A stretch of 64,000 bases of DNA, taken from contig NZ_CP072800.1 in assembly GCF_017901155.1 (NCBI RefSeq), positions 558,001 to 622,000 of the forward strand, given 5' to 3'. The stretch is from Candidatus Thiothrix anitrata (GTDB taxonomy: Bacteria; Pseudomonadota; Gammaproteobacteria; Thiotrichales; Thiotrichaceae). Positions 36,201 to 44,364 of this stretch are shown piece by piece. Both the position numbers and the translations under genes were made by a program. Within the stretch, counting starts at the first letter, position 1. The number at the start of each line of letters is the position of its first letter. Under the pieces are notes generated by a model. The model was not told where the DNA came from. It made no database searches and saw only the letters and a program-made list of their open reading frames with translations.

Positions 36201-36997
36201 TCGACTACCGTTACAATCAAACGCTTTACATCTTCGGCAGAGTTAAGGAACGCACCGCTATAGACCTTAAACACCCGCTGATCAGGCTCAACAGCACCGG
36301 TATTACGCTCGGTATTCGCCATACGTACCGAGCCTGCCACCTGTTCCAGCGATACCCCAAACGTTGCCAAGCGTTCGGGTAAAATTTCAACGCGCAACTC
36401 CTCACGCCGCCCGTCTACCACGAAACTTTGGCTGGTGTCAGCTACTTCACGCAAACTTTGCAGCACGTCTAAGCCAACCAAACGCAAATTGGCATCATCG
36501 ACTTCGTTCGACCATAGCGTCAGCGTAACCAAGGGCACATCATCCGCCCCCTTAGGTTTCACCAACGGCTCATGTACCCCCATCGGAATACGGTCTTTGT
36601 TAGAAGCCAGCTTGTCGTACAACTTCACTAGGGATGACTCAAGCTGCTCCCCCACCACAAACTGCACCGTTACCATCGACTGTTCACGCGCTGAATACGA
36701 GTAAACGTGATCAACACCGGTCATTTCCGACATGATGCTTTCTAACGGGCGAGAAATCAGATTTTCCACTTCCTGGGCAGAAGCCCCGGGATAGCTCACG
36801 AAAATATCTACCATCGGCACAGAAATCTGCGGGTCTTCCTGACGCGGAGTTACCCACATCCCCAATACACCGACGGCAAAAAATGCCAACAACAGCAGCA
36901 GCGACAATGGCGAGGTAATGAATGCCTTAGCCATACCACCTGCCATACCCAAATTGTGAGGCGTATGTGGCGGAGCGTTATGTGGAGAATCGTTCAT
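33239..36997 (-). CDS. RND efflux pump permease with Ala/Pro C-terminal extension
   Basis: A 1252-residue RND permease. The proton-relay pair is visible in G-I-L-V-D-D-A-I-V-V-V-E-N. The typical layout of 12 membrane helices and two large periplasmic domains is present. It is about 200 residues longer than usual: the C-terminal tail is cytoplasmic and contains a run of Ala-Pro pairs coded by ten 6-bp repeats, then a basic end. The substrate class is unclear; it resembles HAE-type pumps. It is preceded by its adaptor gene (32 bp), but no outer-membrane factor gene is nearby. Confidence 0.88.
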   Translation of the reverse strand: MNDSPHNAPPHTPHNLGMAGGMAKAFITSPLSLLLLLAFFAVGVLGMWVTPRQEDPQISVPMVDIFVSYPGASAQEVENLISRPLESIMSEMTGVDHVYSYSAREQSMVTVQFVVGEQLESSLVKLYDKLASNKDRIPMGVHEPLVKPKGADDVPLVTLTLWSNEVDDANLRLVGLDVLQSLREVADTSQSFVVDGRREELRVEILPERLATFGVSLEQVAGSVRMANTERNTGAVEPDQRVFKVYSGAFLNSAEDVKRLIVTVVDGRPVYVRDVATVTEGPSDATRSVGYYTGPAAPEGVERADNAPAVTLAVAKKHGTNGVDVANAVLEKLDSLKGRVIPDNVNVSITRNYGETAKAKVDELIMKLFVATGIVTLLVWFFLGWRASWVVLLVIPAVITTTVFSAWLLGMTIDRVSLFALIFSIGILVDDAIVVVENIYRRWLMVGDTDVPTAVDAVREVGNPTILATATVIAALLPMGFVSGMMGPYMLPIPVLGSVAMVISLFAAFAFTPWLTNRFRPSLKSLHEAAEKEHKQAARMERLFRGLIVPLATNRKKGYIFLVSIVVVFFLFMMMFYPMKSVRVKMLPLDNKPEFNVVLNMPEGTALPVTANLIHAMANKLKEIPEVTALQTYTGTASPFNFNGLVRHYYLRQQSWQGDIQVQLTNKNERERSSHEIAVEARALLKPLLLGTGGKLQVVEMPPGPPVLQSVVAEVYGPDASTRRQVASDLTKMFEAAENLDDVDNLMEEDHQILRFQVDSDKAQRNGITAEDVNRTLEMAMGGFILGDIKKNALIDPSRIVMQVPLSARSQIYRLSQLPVTNRMGQFVPLHELGTFVFETQDKPLYRKDLRSVEFVTAETVGVFAAPVYGQGQVEQQLADANNGEGYVTPDGTRLLDEAYWLKSPQGVEGKSAFEWGGEWTVTWETFRDMGIAFAAALVLIYMLIVAQFGNFTLPAIIMAPIPLTLIGIVPGHWLMNAEFTATSMIGFIALAGIIVRNSILLVDFAREAVANGESVMDAVIHSCEARTRPIIITALALFGGSMVILTDPIFQGMAVSLIFGGAVATLLTLLIIPLGCISAAGSMGACATGNEPPHGGSGGHAPTQGKPGKSVAAVGKEVATYAGMYGVALAKGTWHGVRGWIGAGRKLLSNRRKKSQQKLQTSPVPVKSAPAPAPAPAPAPAPAPAPAPVISPPEVLAVEASAVTAVEAAAIPTVEQLVENAVDTSMDSASVEAKERKKAPARRGIKLKTDI
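33432..33491. repeat. ten 6-bp tandem units coding for Ala-Pro
   Basis: Ten perfect copies of GGTGCA, read on the minus strand as Ala-Pro pairs in the RND tail. Copy changes keep the frame. Confidence 0.95.
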
Positions 36998-37029
36998 TTA
37001 CTTACATTTCCTAGCGGGCAAGAGTTATT

Positions 37030-38184
37030 TTATTTTGCGGCGGGCATCCAACCAGATGATGCGCTCGGCGGTGGATTATCAACAATCCGGTCACCTACGC
37101 GAATACCCGAAATCACTTCGACCAGACCATCACCTTGATCCGACCCCAGCCGTACCAAGCGCAACTCTGATTCATTACGGTCATTGACCAACAAAACACT
37201 CGGCAAGCTCCGCCCACTCAATAAAGCAGTGCGCGGAATCACAGCCACTTTGGGCTTATCCTTATTGCGTTCAGGTAAGTATACCTCAGCATACATCCCC
37301 GGAGCGGCAGCAATATCCACTGGCAAATCAAACTTTACCGTTACCGTATGCCGATTCGGATCAGCAATCGGATAAATCTGTGCGACTTTCGCCATCGTTT
37401 TCACATGACTGTCGATACGCACAGGTACCATTGCACCCTCACTCAAGTTTTTAATCAAACCAGACGGCACATCGGCCTGTAAACGTTTAAACTTGACGAA
37501 GCCGTACTTAATCAAGGCTTGCCCCGGTTGCACGGTATCACCCTCTTCTACCAGTTTTGCCAGCACCATGCCTTCAAACGGAGCAATGGACTTCGCATCC
37601 TGCACGCTGGAATCAATTTCCTGCAATTGCGACATAGCTAAACGTAAACTGGATTGCGCCTGCGCAACACCCGTCGCGCTGCTCATCAAATCGCTGTACC
37701 GCCCCATGTCTGAATCGTAACCACCCATCATCGAATCAGCGAAGGGTCGCACCGCCATCATGTCAAACATCGCAGGCAACCCAAAACCGGGTAAAGCACC
37801 CACATCCTTGCTACGCGGCGACACCAGCTCACGGGTGTATTGTGCCTGAGAATTTTGCAATGCTGCCTGTGCTGTGGCAATCTGAGCCAAAACCGCATTA
37901 CGCTTGGCCTGTAAAGCAGTTTCATTAATTTGTACGATCATATCGCCCTGTTTAAAAACCGAACCCACCTCACCGACAACCCGCTTAACTACTCCCGGTA
38001 CTTGCGCAGCTAACGTCACTTCTTTGTAAGGAATGACGACACTACCCAACACGGACTGAGACTGTGATTCAGACGCATCAACACGGATAATCTCGGCAGC
38101 ATATACCCCCGGCAAAAGGCAAACGCTCGCGATCAAGACCAACAGCCAATGCGCATTGTTTGTTATACTCATGCGATTATTCAT
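37030..38184 (-). CDS. RND periplasmic adaptor (membrane fusion protein)
   Basis: A 384-residue adaptor with a signal peptide (residues 1-29), a split lipoyl domain around V-T-L-A-A-Q-V-P-G-V-V and I-A-P-F-E-G-M-V, an alpha-hairpin, and a beta-barrel with V-T-V-K-F-D-L. Inside the hairpin is an unusual insertion of about 45 residues rich in Met, Gly and Asp (F-D-M-M-A-V, then M-M-G-G-Y-D-S-D-M). It links the pump to an outer-membrane factor. First gene of the minus-strand cluster; the 155 bp before it show no terminator I trust. Confidence 0.85.
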   Translation of the reverse strand: MNNRMSITNNAHWLLVLIASVCLLPGVYAAEIIRVDASESQSQSVLGSVVIPYKEVTLAAQVPGVVKRVVGEVGSVFKQGDMIVQINETALQAKRNAVLAQIATAQAALQNSQAQYTRELVSPRSKDVGALPGFGLPAMFDMMAVRPFADSMMGGYDSDMGRYSDLMSSATGVAQAQSSLRLAMSQLQEIDSSVQDAKSIAPFEGMVLAKLVEEGDTVQPGQALIKYGFVKFKRLQADVPSGLIKNLSEGAMVPVRIDSHVKTMAKVAQIYPIADPNRHTVTVKFDLPVDIAAAPGMYAEVYLPERNKDKPKVAVIPRTALLSGRSLPSVLLVNDRNESELRLVRLGSDQGDGLVEVISGIRVGDRIVDNPPPSASSGWMPAAK

Positions 38185-38339
38185 TCCTCAAAGCGGCAGT
38201 ATTGTGGAGGTCACACAAAAAGACGGCATGTAGCAACAACACGCCCACGCAAGGGACTCCTTCTCCTCAATTTCCTGCCCGAACTATAGCGTTTCGGCCT
38301 CACAAATTCTAGTCGGCTCACAAGAATATTAGAGAATTC

Positions 38340-38945
38340 TTATAAATAGATCGCGAAAATCCGCTTGATTTCACCCAACTTTTCATGACGCAGCGTTAAT
38401 TCGACCGCTTTTGGCAAAACCCGACCTGACCAATCCCCTGCTGATTGCCAGTTTTTATTGTCATCCATAAAACGAAAATTCACCTCCGTAACATCAGCTG
38501 CCAACAACACTAACTCCACAGGTTCAGCACTTTCTGCATGATCCACCCAATCCCAACTACGACGCAGTAACCTGCCTTCCTCTAAGACATATTCCACTCG
38601 CTGCAAATAACTACGCATTTGTCCCTGACCGCCATTGCGCAACTCCCAGCCCAAATCAGGATTGCCGCCACGGGTTAACGCTAACAGCGCATTATCCGGC
38701 ACATCCAGTGCTGGCAAAAAAGTGCCGTAACCGCTGTTTTGCTCACGCTGCACCACTTGGTGCAAATCACGCTCCAACAACACCAGCGCACGCTGCCACT
38801 GTTGCAATACCCGATGCCGCTCACCGTTACTCGCCTGCGCATCCAGCAACAAATCGACCGAACGGTAAGACAACATCACCAGCACCGAAAAAATTGCCAG
38901 CGCAATCAGTAACTCCATCAAGCTAAACCCGCAACTACGCCTCAT
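38340..38945 (-). CDS. gspJ: type II secretion minor pseudopilin GspJ
   Basis: A 201-residue prepilin. The cleavage site is C-G-F-S-L-M-E-L-L with Glu at +5, then the hydrophobic helix. Family segments such as Q-W-Q-R-A-L-V-L-L-E-R-D-L are characteristic of GspJ. It is the last of four pseudopilin genes and overlaps gspI by 4 bp. No gspK follows. Confidence 0.85.
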   Translation of the reverse strand: MRRSCGFSLMELLIALAIFSVLVMLSYRSVDLLLDAQASNGERHRVLQQWQRALVLLERDLHQVVQREQNSGYGTFLPALDVPDNALLALTRGGNPDLGWELRNGGQGQMRSYLQRVEYVLEEGRLLRRSWDWVDHAESAEPVELVLLAADVTEVNFRFMDDNKNWQSAGDWSGRVLPKAVELTLRHEKLGEIKRIFAIYL

Positions 38946-39349
38946 GGTGCGGGTCTCTTCGGAAGCGGCGCAGGCTGCGGATTCGCGATATAACCCACTT
39001 GTATATCAACCCGCTCGTCCGGCTTAGTCAACGCGAAAACGCTGACGACAATACGTCGTAAATCTTTATTCGGGGTCGCCACAATTTCCTGCTGCCATTG
39101 CCAGCGACTATTCCCCATATCCACTTCACCTTTGGTCGAACCCTCTTGGGGGTATACACCCTGCAATTGCACTTCGGCAATGCGGTTCAATGCCACCCAA
39201 CGTGCTAAGGTGCTGTCCAAATGACGCTTATACAGCGCAATATCGCCCATACTGGTTTCCACGCTGACACTAATGACCACCCCCAGCAGCAGCAGCGCGA
39301 TCAACACCTCAATCAGGTTAAACCCCTGTTGTCGGGCAGATACACGCAT
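38942..39349 (-). CDS. gspI: type II secretion minor pseudopilin GspI
   Basis: A 135-residue prepilin with cleavage site Q-G-F-N-L-I-E-V-L and a following N-R-I-A-E-V-Q-L typical of GspI. Its ATG overlaps the gspH stop by one base (TGATG), which shows the start. It carries a Pro-rich C-terminal tail. Confidence 0.85.
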   Translation of the reverse strand: MRVSARQQGFNLIEVLIALLLLGVVISVSVETSMGDIALYKRHLDSTLARWVALNRIAEVQLQGVYPQEGSTKGEVDMGNSRWQWQQEIVATPNKDLRRIVVSVFALTKPDERVDIQVGYIANPQPAPLPKRPAP

Positions 39350-39873
39350 CAATACCCCTCCAAAGGCAAAGCCACCAACTGCCCACGAGTATCCACACGG
39401 ATACCGCGTGACTGACCATTTGCAGCACGCAACCGCCATTCAAAGCTGGTCATTTCCCCACCCGGCAGCACAAAAATTTGCGGACGCGACTTATCCAGTG
39501 CCACATCCACACCCTGCAACACCAAACCCTGCTTGTAACCCGACGGAAAGGCATGGGCTTTAAACAAGCCATCCTCGGTCAAAGGCGTGCAATTTGCCTG
39601 CTCATCGCACTCAAAAAAGTGATAACCACGCGTATCCATACCTATCGCCAACGGCTGTGAACGTACCAATGCCTCATCCTGCAACAGACTAATACGACCA
39701 CCCAGCCGCTCAACCTCGTCCCGCAACGGGTCAGCCATGGTCAAATTCACCAATGAACCCGCCATTGCATACAACACGCCCACCACCATCAACACCACCA
39801 ACATCTCTATCAAGGAGAAACCAAGGGTGTGACGCGGCTTAACGTTCCAGCCGCCAGCTACCGATGTCATCAT
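39349..39873 (-). CDS. gspH: type II secretion minor pseudopilin GspH
   Basis: A prepilin of about 174 residues with cleavage site L-G-F-S-L-I-E-M-L. Its body contains S-L-L-Q-D-E-A-L-V-R-S-Q as in GspH. Two adjacent ATGs (39873, 39870) follow AAGG; the longer frame upstream lies inside gspG. The gene overlaps gspG by about 35 bp. Confidence 0.82.
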   Translation of the reverse strand: MMTSVAGGWNVKPRHTLGFSLIEMLVVLMVVGVLYAMAGSLVNLTMADPLRDEVERLGGRISLLQDEALVRSQPLAIGMDTRGYHFFECDEQANCTPLTEDGLFKAHAFPSGYKQGLVLQGVDVALDKSRPQIFVLPGGEMTSFEWRLRAANGQSRGIRVDTRGQLVALPLEGY

Positions 39874-40273
39874 CTGTGCCTTCGCGCTTATCAGCACCGA
39901 TACTATAAATATCCACTTCTTTACCACGCGTGCCCGGATTCAAATAACGGTAGTCATTGCCCCACGGGTCTTTCGGTAACTCCTTCATGTAAGGCTTCCA
40001 GCGCGGCGCAACTTCCTGCCCCGGATTGCTCACCAACGCATTCAACGCCCCCGACGGAGGAAATGAACCGTTATCAGCACGATAGGCCTCTAAGTGAATT
40101 TTAATCTGATTGATCTGTGTTTCGGCATTTTGTACTTTTGCCTTGTCAAAAATATCCATCTGACTCAGGGTAAAACCAACCAGCAACCCGATAATCATAA
40201 TCACGATCAATAATTCCGTCAGGGAAAACCCCCGCTCACGCGATCCACCTACCGCAGATAATGCATGTCTCAT
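39839..40273 (-). CDS. gspG: type II secretion major pseudopilin GspG
   Basis: A 144-residue major pseudopilin. Cleavage site R-G-F-S-L-T-E-L-L, then the hydrophobic helix, then the family motif L-P-K-D-P-W-G-N-D-Y, and the calcium-site C terminus with S-I-G-A-D. It builds the pseudopilus that pushes folded proteins through the secretin. The rest of the secretion machine (gspC, D, E, F, L, M) is not in the window. The ATG at 40273 follows AGGA. Confidence 0.93.
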   Translation of the reverse strand: MRHALSAVGGSRERGFSLTELLIVIMIIGLLVGFTLSQMDIFDKAKVQNAETQINQIKIHLEAYRADNGSFPPSGALNALVSNPGQEVAPRWKPYMKELPKDPWGNDYRYLNPGTRGKEVDIYSIGADKREGTDDDIGSWRLER

Positions 40274-40360
40274 ACAGCTCGTCCTTTCTAGCAAGATTCA
40301 TTCGCAGGATTCTGGCATACTGGAAACCCTCTGCATACCCGAAAACGCCAATCACACGCA

Positions 40361-40909
40361 ATGTCACAAGGTTATTACTTTCCACTGCTCTTTAGTGCTT
40401 GCCTGCTACTACTACAACCTTGGCAGGAAACCTTGTTATTTCAGCGCAACCTGATTGATGCGGGGCAAGTATGGCGGTTGTGGTCAGGCAATCTGGTGCA
40501 TACCAATGGCTGGCATTTAGCTCTAAATCTTGGTGGCTTTTGGTTACTCGTCGGATTACACCTAACCCCGACCAAATCACGTACTCTATTTTCACAAATA
40601 CTTTTCATTGGCACAGGAGTTGGCCTAGGATTATGGTTTTTCTCGCCACAAATCGCTTGGTATGCAGGATTTTCCGGCATTTTATATGGCCTTTTCATGC
40701 TCAGCGGGATACGTTGCCTGCAACAGCGCGAGTGGCTGTTAGCCGCCATTTTACTGATTGGCATTGGCGGTAAAACCGTGTGGGACTGGCACACCGACTC
40801 CAGCATAACCGCGCAATGGATTGAGGCTCCGGTGATTTACGCCGCACATTTTTATGGCATGGGCTGCAGTTTACTGCTGGCACTATTGCCCGCACCGAAA
40901 ACCACCTGA
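40361..40909 (+). CDS. rrtA: rhombosortase (rhomboid-family intramembrane protease)
   Basis: A 182-residue polytopic rhomboid-like serine protease. The catalytic Ser lies in A-G-F-S-G-I-L-Y-G and His in Y-A-A-H-F-Y-G. Short rhomboids of this kind beside type II secretion genes are rhombosortases, which cut the GlyGly-CTERM tail of exported proteins. It is divergent from gspGHIJ (about 90 bp between starts). No GlyGly-CTERM substrate was seen in the window. Confidence 0.78.
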   Translation: MSQGYYFPLLFSACLLLLQPWQETLLFQRNLIDAGQVWRLWSGNLVHTNGWHLALNLGGFWLLVGLHLTPTKSRTLFSQILFIGTGVGLGLWFFSPQIAWYAGFSGILYGLFMLSGIRCLQQREWLLAAILLIGIGGKTVWDWHTDSSITAQWIEAPVIYAAHFYGMGCSLLLALLPAPKTT

Positions 40910-41565
40910 TGCTCACCAAACTACTGCACATTACCCACCACACCTTACAGCCTCAATGTGCTTTTTGCGAAGAACCGCGCCTGCCCGACTACCCACTTTG
41001 CCAAGGGTGTCACGACGACCTGCCTTGGCTGGCGGCGCAATACAATCACCCCATTCCCGGTTGTGACAACAGCATCAGCGCATTCGCCTATCAAAGTCCG
41101 GTTAGCGCACTGTTACTCAGCGTTAAATTTGGCAAACGCCTGCGCGACCTCACCACATTAGGGGAACTCACCGCGACAGGCATCCTGCCGCAAATCAGCC
41201 AAGTACCACAAGCAATTTTGCCAGTGCCACTACACTCGCAACGCTTACACGAACGTGGCTTCAATCAAGCCCTAGAGTTGGCACGACCGCTTGCCAAACA
41301 ATTGGGAATTCCGTTACTCACGCATCACGTCGTGCGCCATAAAGCTACCTTACGCCAAACCGAGCTGGACTCAACCCAACGCCAACAAAACCTACTACAA
41401 GCGTTTCGGCTGAACGCAGCACTACCCTACACCCGCATTGCTCTGTTTGATGATGTCATCACCACCGGCTCGACCTTGCAAAGCCTCGCACAACTGCTCC
41501 GCGCCAATGGAGTGGAATACATTGAAGCTTGGTCATGCGCACGCCCGATTCAACGTAGAGTCTGA
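40909..41565 (+). CDS. comF: ComF-family phosphoribosyltransferase-like protein
   Basis: A 218-residue protein with an N-terminal zinc-finger-like C-x2-C pair (C-A-F-C, C-Q-G-C) and a C-terminal PRPP-binding motif D-D-V-I-T-T-G-S-T near residue 180. ComF proteins are needed for DNA uptake in competent bacteria. Its ATG shares one base with the rhombosortase stop (TGATG), so the two are coupled. Confidence 0.88.
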   Translation: MLTKLLHITHHTLQPQCAFCEEPRLPDYPLCQGCHDDLPWLAAQYNHPIPGCDNSISAFAYQSPVSALLLSVKFGKRLRDLTTLGELTATGILPQISQVPQAILPVPLHSQRLHERGFNQALELARPLAKQLGIPLLTHHVVRHKATLRQTELDSTQRQQNLLQAFRLNAALPYTRIALFDDVITTGSTLQSLAQLLRANGVEYIEAWSCARPIQRRV

Positions 41566-41805
41566 TGTTACACAGAATATTCTTGGAAAATTACCGGAAT
41601 ACGTACAACATAGATTATTAAGGAAAAGTTATTGCAGCGACTGCCGTTACCTGACGATTTGGGAGTGTTACTTCTATGCTTGCAACGTTAACTCCATACC
41701 TGTGAACTTACTCAACTTATACATAACCCACACGCCAAAACAGATGCTATGCGCCAAGGCTCATCAATGCTATAACAATAGCAATCTGAACGCTGGAGGA
41801 GGCGT

Positions 41806-42987
41806 ATGGAGCAAGTTAAGGATTCGGCAACCAGTTTATCGCAGCGACGGCGCACCATTGAAACGCAGTGGAGTCGCTTTGTTGCTGGCAGCCCCTTCGT
41901 GAAACGCGACGGTATCCGTGATGACATTATGTCGTCATGGCAGCGCAGTGCTCAACACATCCATCCGCTCCAAGTTCACGCGCCTGCTGACGATGAATAT
42001 TCCACGCTGCAACGCTGGAAAGAATCCCAACTGTGCCTAGCCGCGCAACGCGAGCAAGAACAAATGATGCAACTTGCCCATGAAGGCGAGTTAGTCGCAG
42101 CCATTGCCGACCCGCAAGGGCGTTTGTTATGGACATTTTCCAGCCGTCACATGCGCAGCCGCGCAGAATCGGTCAACTTCACCGCTGGCGGTTTGTGGGA
42201 TGAAGCCTCGGTCGGCACGAATGCGGTGGGTTTGGCGTTGAAATTGCGGCGTTCTGTCACGGTGTTTTCGTCGGAACATTACCTGCCGTTTGTGCATGAT
42301 TGGGTGTGTTACGCCGCACCGATTACACATCCGCAATCCGGCGAAGTGCTGGGTGTGCTGGATATGTCTACCACATGGAATCGCCATACACCGTTGGGGC
42401 AAGCGGCTGTGACCGAGTTGGCGCGTGCGATTGGGCGATGCTTGCCGCAGCAGTTACCCCGCGCTGAATTGGAAATCCATGCACTGGGGCAGCCCCGCAT
42501 TCTGTTTAGGGGTAAGCCCTTGAGCCTGCCCATGCGCCAAGTGGAAATCCTTTGCCTGTTGGCCTTGAATCCGCAAGGTTTGAGTCTCGAAGGTTTCCAC
42601 GCGGCGTTGTACGGCGATCAACCTATTTCCACCACGACGTTGAAAGCGGAACTGTCGCATTTGCGGCGTTTGCTGGATGGGCAAATCGGTTCGCGCCCGT
42701 ACCGTTTGCAAATGCCGGTGTGGGCGGATTTCATTCAAGTCTGGCAAGCCTTGCGCCAGCAACAAAGCCAAGAAGCCTTTTCCTTATACCGTGGTTCGTT
42801 TTTGCCGCAATCCGCCTCACCAGAGCTGGAAGAATGGCGTTATTGCATTGATGCGGTAATGGGTAAAGCCATTGATTCCTGCCAAGACCCTAGCGTGCTG
42901 ATGGGGCAATTGTGCCATAGCACCGGCGGTAGTGAGCTGGTGCGCGAACGGCTGGCGGAGTTGGTGTTACACCCCGTCAGATTCTGA
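41806..42987 (+). CDS. GAF-domain regulator with winged-helix/SARP-like C terminus
   Basis: A 393-residue regulator. N-terminal residues about 15-210 resemble the AcoR/GAF sensor module (R-D-D-I-M-S-S-W-Q-R-S, G-L-W-D-E-A-S-V-G-T-N-A-V-G, then P-I-T-H-P). From residue 225 on, a winged helix with A-L-Y-G-D-Q-P-I-S-T-T-T-L-K-A-E-L-S-H-L-R-R resembles OmpR/SARP DNA-binding domains, in place of the sigma-54 AAA+ domain of AcoR. Ligand and target are unknown. The ATG follows GGAGG. Its end overlaps the convergent selO gene by 21 bp. Confidence 0.75.
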   Translation: MEQVKDSATSLSQRRRTIETQWSRFVAGSPFVKRDGIRDDIMSSWQRSAQHIHPLQVHAPADDEYSTLQRWKESQLCLAAQREQEQMMQLAHEGELVAAIADPQGRLLWTFSSRHMRSRAESVNFTAGGLWDEASVGTNAVGLALKLRRSVTVFSSEHYLPFVHDWVCYAAPITHPQSGEVLGVLDMSTTWNRHTPLGQAAVTELARAIGRCLPQQLPRAELEIHALGQPRILFRGKPLSLPMRQVEILCLLALNPQGLSLEGFHAALYGDQPISTTTLKAELSHLRRLLDGQIGSRPYRLQMPVWADFIQVWQALRQQQSQEAFSLYRGSFLPQSASPELEEWRYCIDAVMGKAIDSCQDPSVLMGQLCHSTGGSELVRERLAELVLHPVRF

Positions 42988-43995
42988 GATGAGCGCAGCG
43001 TAATGGCGTAGGTATTCCGGCTCATACCCCAGCAAAGCACTGCGTAACGCATCCGCCGTAATCAGCGGGGAAAGTGCCCGCGCCAGCACATTGCAGTTCC
43101 ACAAACCCACCACGGGTTGCTGCCCGAAGGCATAACGCCCATGCTCATCGTCCGGGTGGCTGACACACAGAGGATCACGCGCCGGGGTAAACGTGCTTGC
43201 GCCCACATCCAAGGTGATGCCGAGGATCGACTGGTTATCGGTATTCATCACCCCATGCACAAACCCCACCGCCTGCCAATGCGCAATCAAGCGAGCGGTG
43301 CGCAACACCACCTCGCGGAAAAACGCTGCATAACACGCCTCCCCTTCCGCCGCACACGCCGGGAAATGACAGGCAATCACATGATCCGCCAACTGCCGCA
43401 ACGCCGCTGGGTTTTTCTGGAAGAAATAGTTTTCAAACGTGCCGAAACGCACATGGCTGGGGACAATGCGCGTCACCATCGCTATCGGCTCAAAGCCTTG
43501 CCGGTACACCTGCTGGCTACCGGAAGTAACGCACAAACACCGCGCGGTCGGCACACCCAAAGCCGCCAACTGTTCCGTGGTATCGAATTCGTGCAGGCAT
43601 TCACGTAACCCCGCCCGCCCATCGGCAGTCCGCGCATACGGCGTTTTGCCAACACCTTTCAGGTAAAGGTCAACGATGCCGTCCGGTGTTTCCACCTCGC
43701 CCAGCAATACCGCACGACCATCCCCCAAGAACGGGTTGAAATGCCCAAACTGATGCCCCGCATAATCCTGCGCCAATGGCTGCATCCCCGGCAACAGCGT
43801 ATTGCCACTGAAGACTTGCAGGAATAAGTCCGTATTCACCTCATTCGCGTGCAAACCCAACTGCTGCACCACGTCGGCGTTGCTGCACACCAGCGTCGGG
43901 TTTTCCAGCCCCTGCGGTTGGAATTCGCTGTAAAAGTGCGCCCCAAAAGCATGGAAGCGATTGCGGAAAATGAGGTCGTGGAGGTGTTTCAACAT
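42967..43995 (-). CDS. SelO/YdiU-family protein, C-terminally short
   Basis: Related to the pseudokinase SelO, which transfers AMP to protein side chains. The P-loop-like region G-D-G-R-A-V-L-L-G-E is near residue 90, and conserved L-K-G-V-G-K-T-P-Y-A-R, H-G-V-M-N-T-D-N and H-G-R-Y-A-F-G-Q-Q-P follow. The usual D-Y-G-P-F-G-F after the metal aspartate reads D-V-G-A-S-T-F here. Family members are about 480-550 residues; this one is 342 and lacks the C-terminal domain. It may be reduced or inactive. It directly follows the VF530-family gene (no gap). Confidence 0.75.
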   Translation of the reverse strand: MLKHLHDLIFRNRFHAFGAHFYSEFQPQGLENPTLVCSNADVVQQLGLHANEVNTDLFLQVFSGNTLLPGMQPLAQDYAGHQFGHFNPFLGDGRAVLLGEVETPDGIVDLYLKGVGKTPYARTADGRAGLRECLHEFDTTEQLAALGVPTARCLCVTSGSQQVYRQGFEPIAMVTRIVPSHVRFGTFENYFFQKNPAALRQLADHVIACHFPACAAEGEACYAAFFREVVLRTARLIAHWQAVGFVHGVMNTDNQSILGITLDVGASTFTPARDPLCVSHPDDEHGRYAFGQQPVVGLWNCNVLARALSPLITADALRSALLGYEPEYLRHYAALISESDGV

Positions 43996-44259
43996 TCAAC
44001 TAGCGGTGGGGTCGCCCTTGTTAGCGCGGTGAATCTCACGCTGCATAAAGCCGTAAAGCCCCTCCACTTTTTCGCGTGCCCACGGGGTTTTGCGCAAAAA
44101 CTTCAGGCTGGATTTAATGCTGGGGTCGATGCTGAAACAACGCAGAGGAATGCGTTCCGCCAATTCCGCCCAACCAAAATGTGCCACCAGCGCGGTGAGT
44201 ATCGCCTCCAGCGTGAGGCCGTGCAGAGGATTGTTGCGTTGCTTGAGGTCGTTGGACAT
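43996..44259 (-). CDS. VF530-family small DNA-binding-like protein (DUF2132)
   Basis: An 87-residue protein that fits the VF530/DUF2132 family closely: [10 protein letters not shown] at residues 9-18 and [18 protein letters not shown] near 45-62. The family is reported to bind DNA in structural work; its role is unknown. The ATG at 44259 is favoured over a longer frame. It ends where the selO-like gene starts, so the two are probably one operon. Confidence 0.85.
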   Translation of the reverse strand: MSNDLKQRNNPLHGLTLEAILTALVAHFGWAELAERIPLRCFSIDPSIKSSLKFLRKTPWAREKVEGLYGFMQREIHRANKGDPTAS

Positions 44260-44364
44260 GCGTGTTCGCCGTATCGGGGTCAAGGCTGTGATTATGGCGG
44301 GTATCCTATGTGCCCGCTACACAAACCGCCATTTTGCGGCTGATTCGTAATGACGAATTGGTAA

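Noticed and set aside
43201-43260. Local frameshift as the cause of the odd SelO active-site loop
   Set aside because: The other two frames do not give the expected D-Y-G-P-F-G-F sequence.
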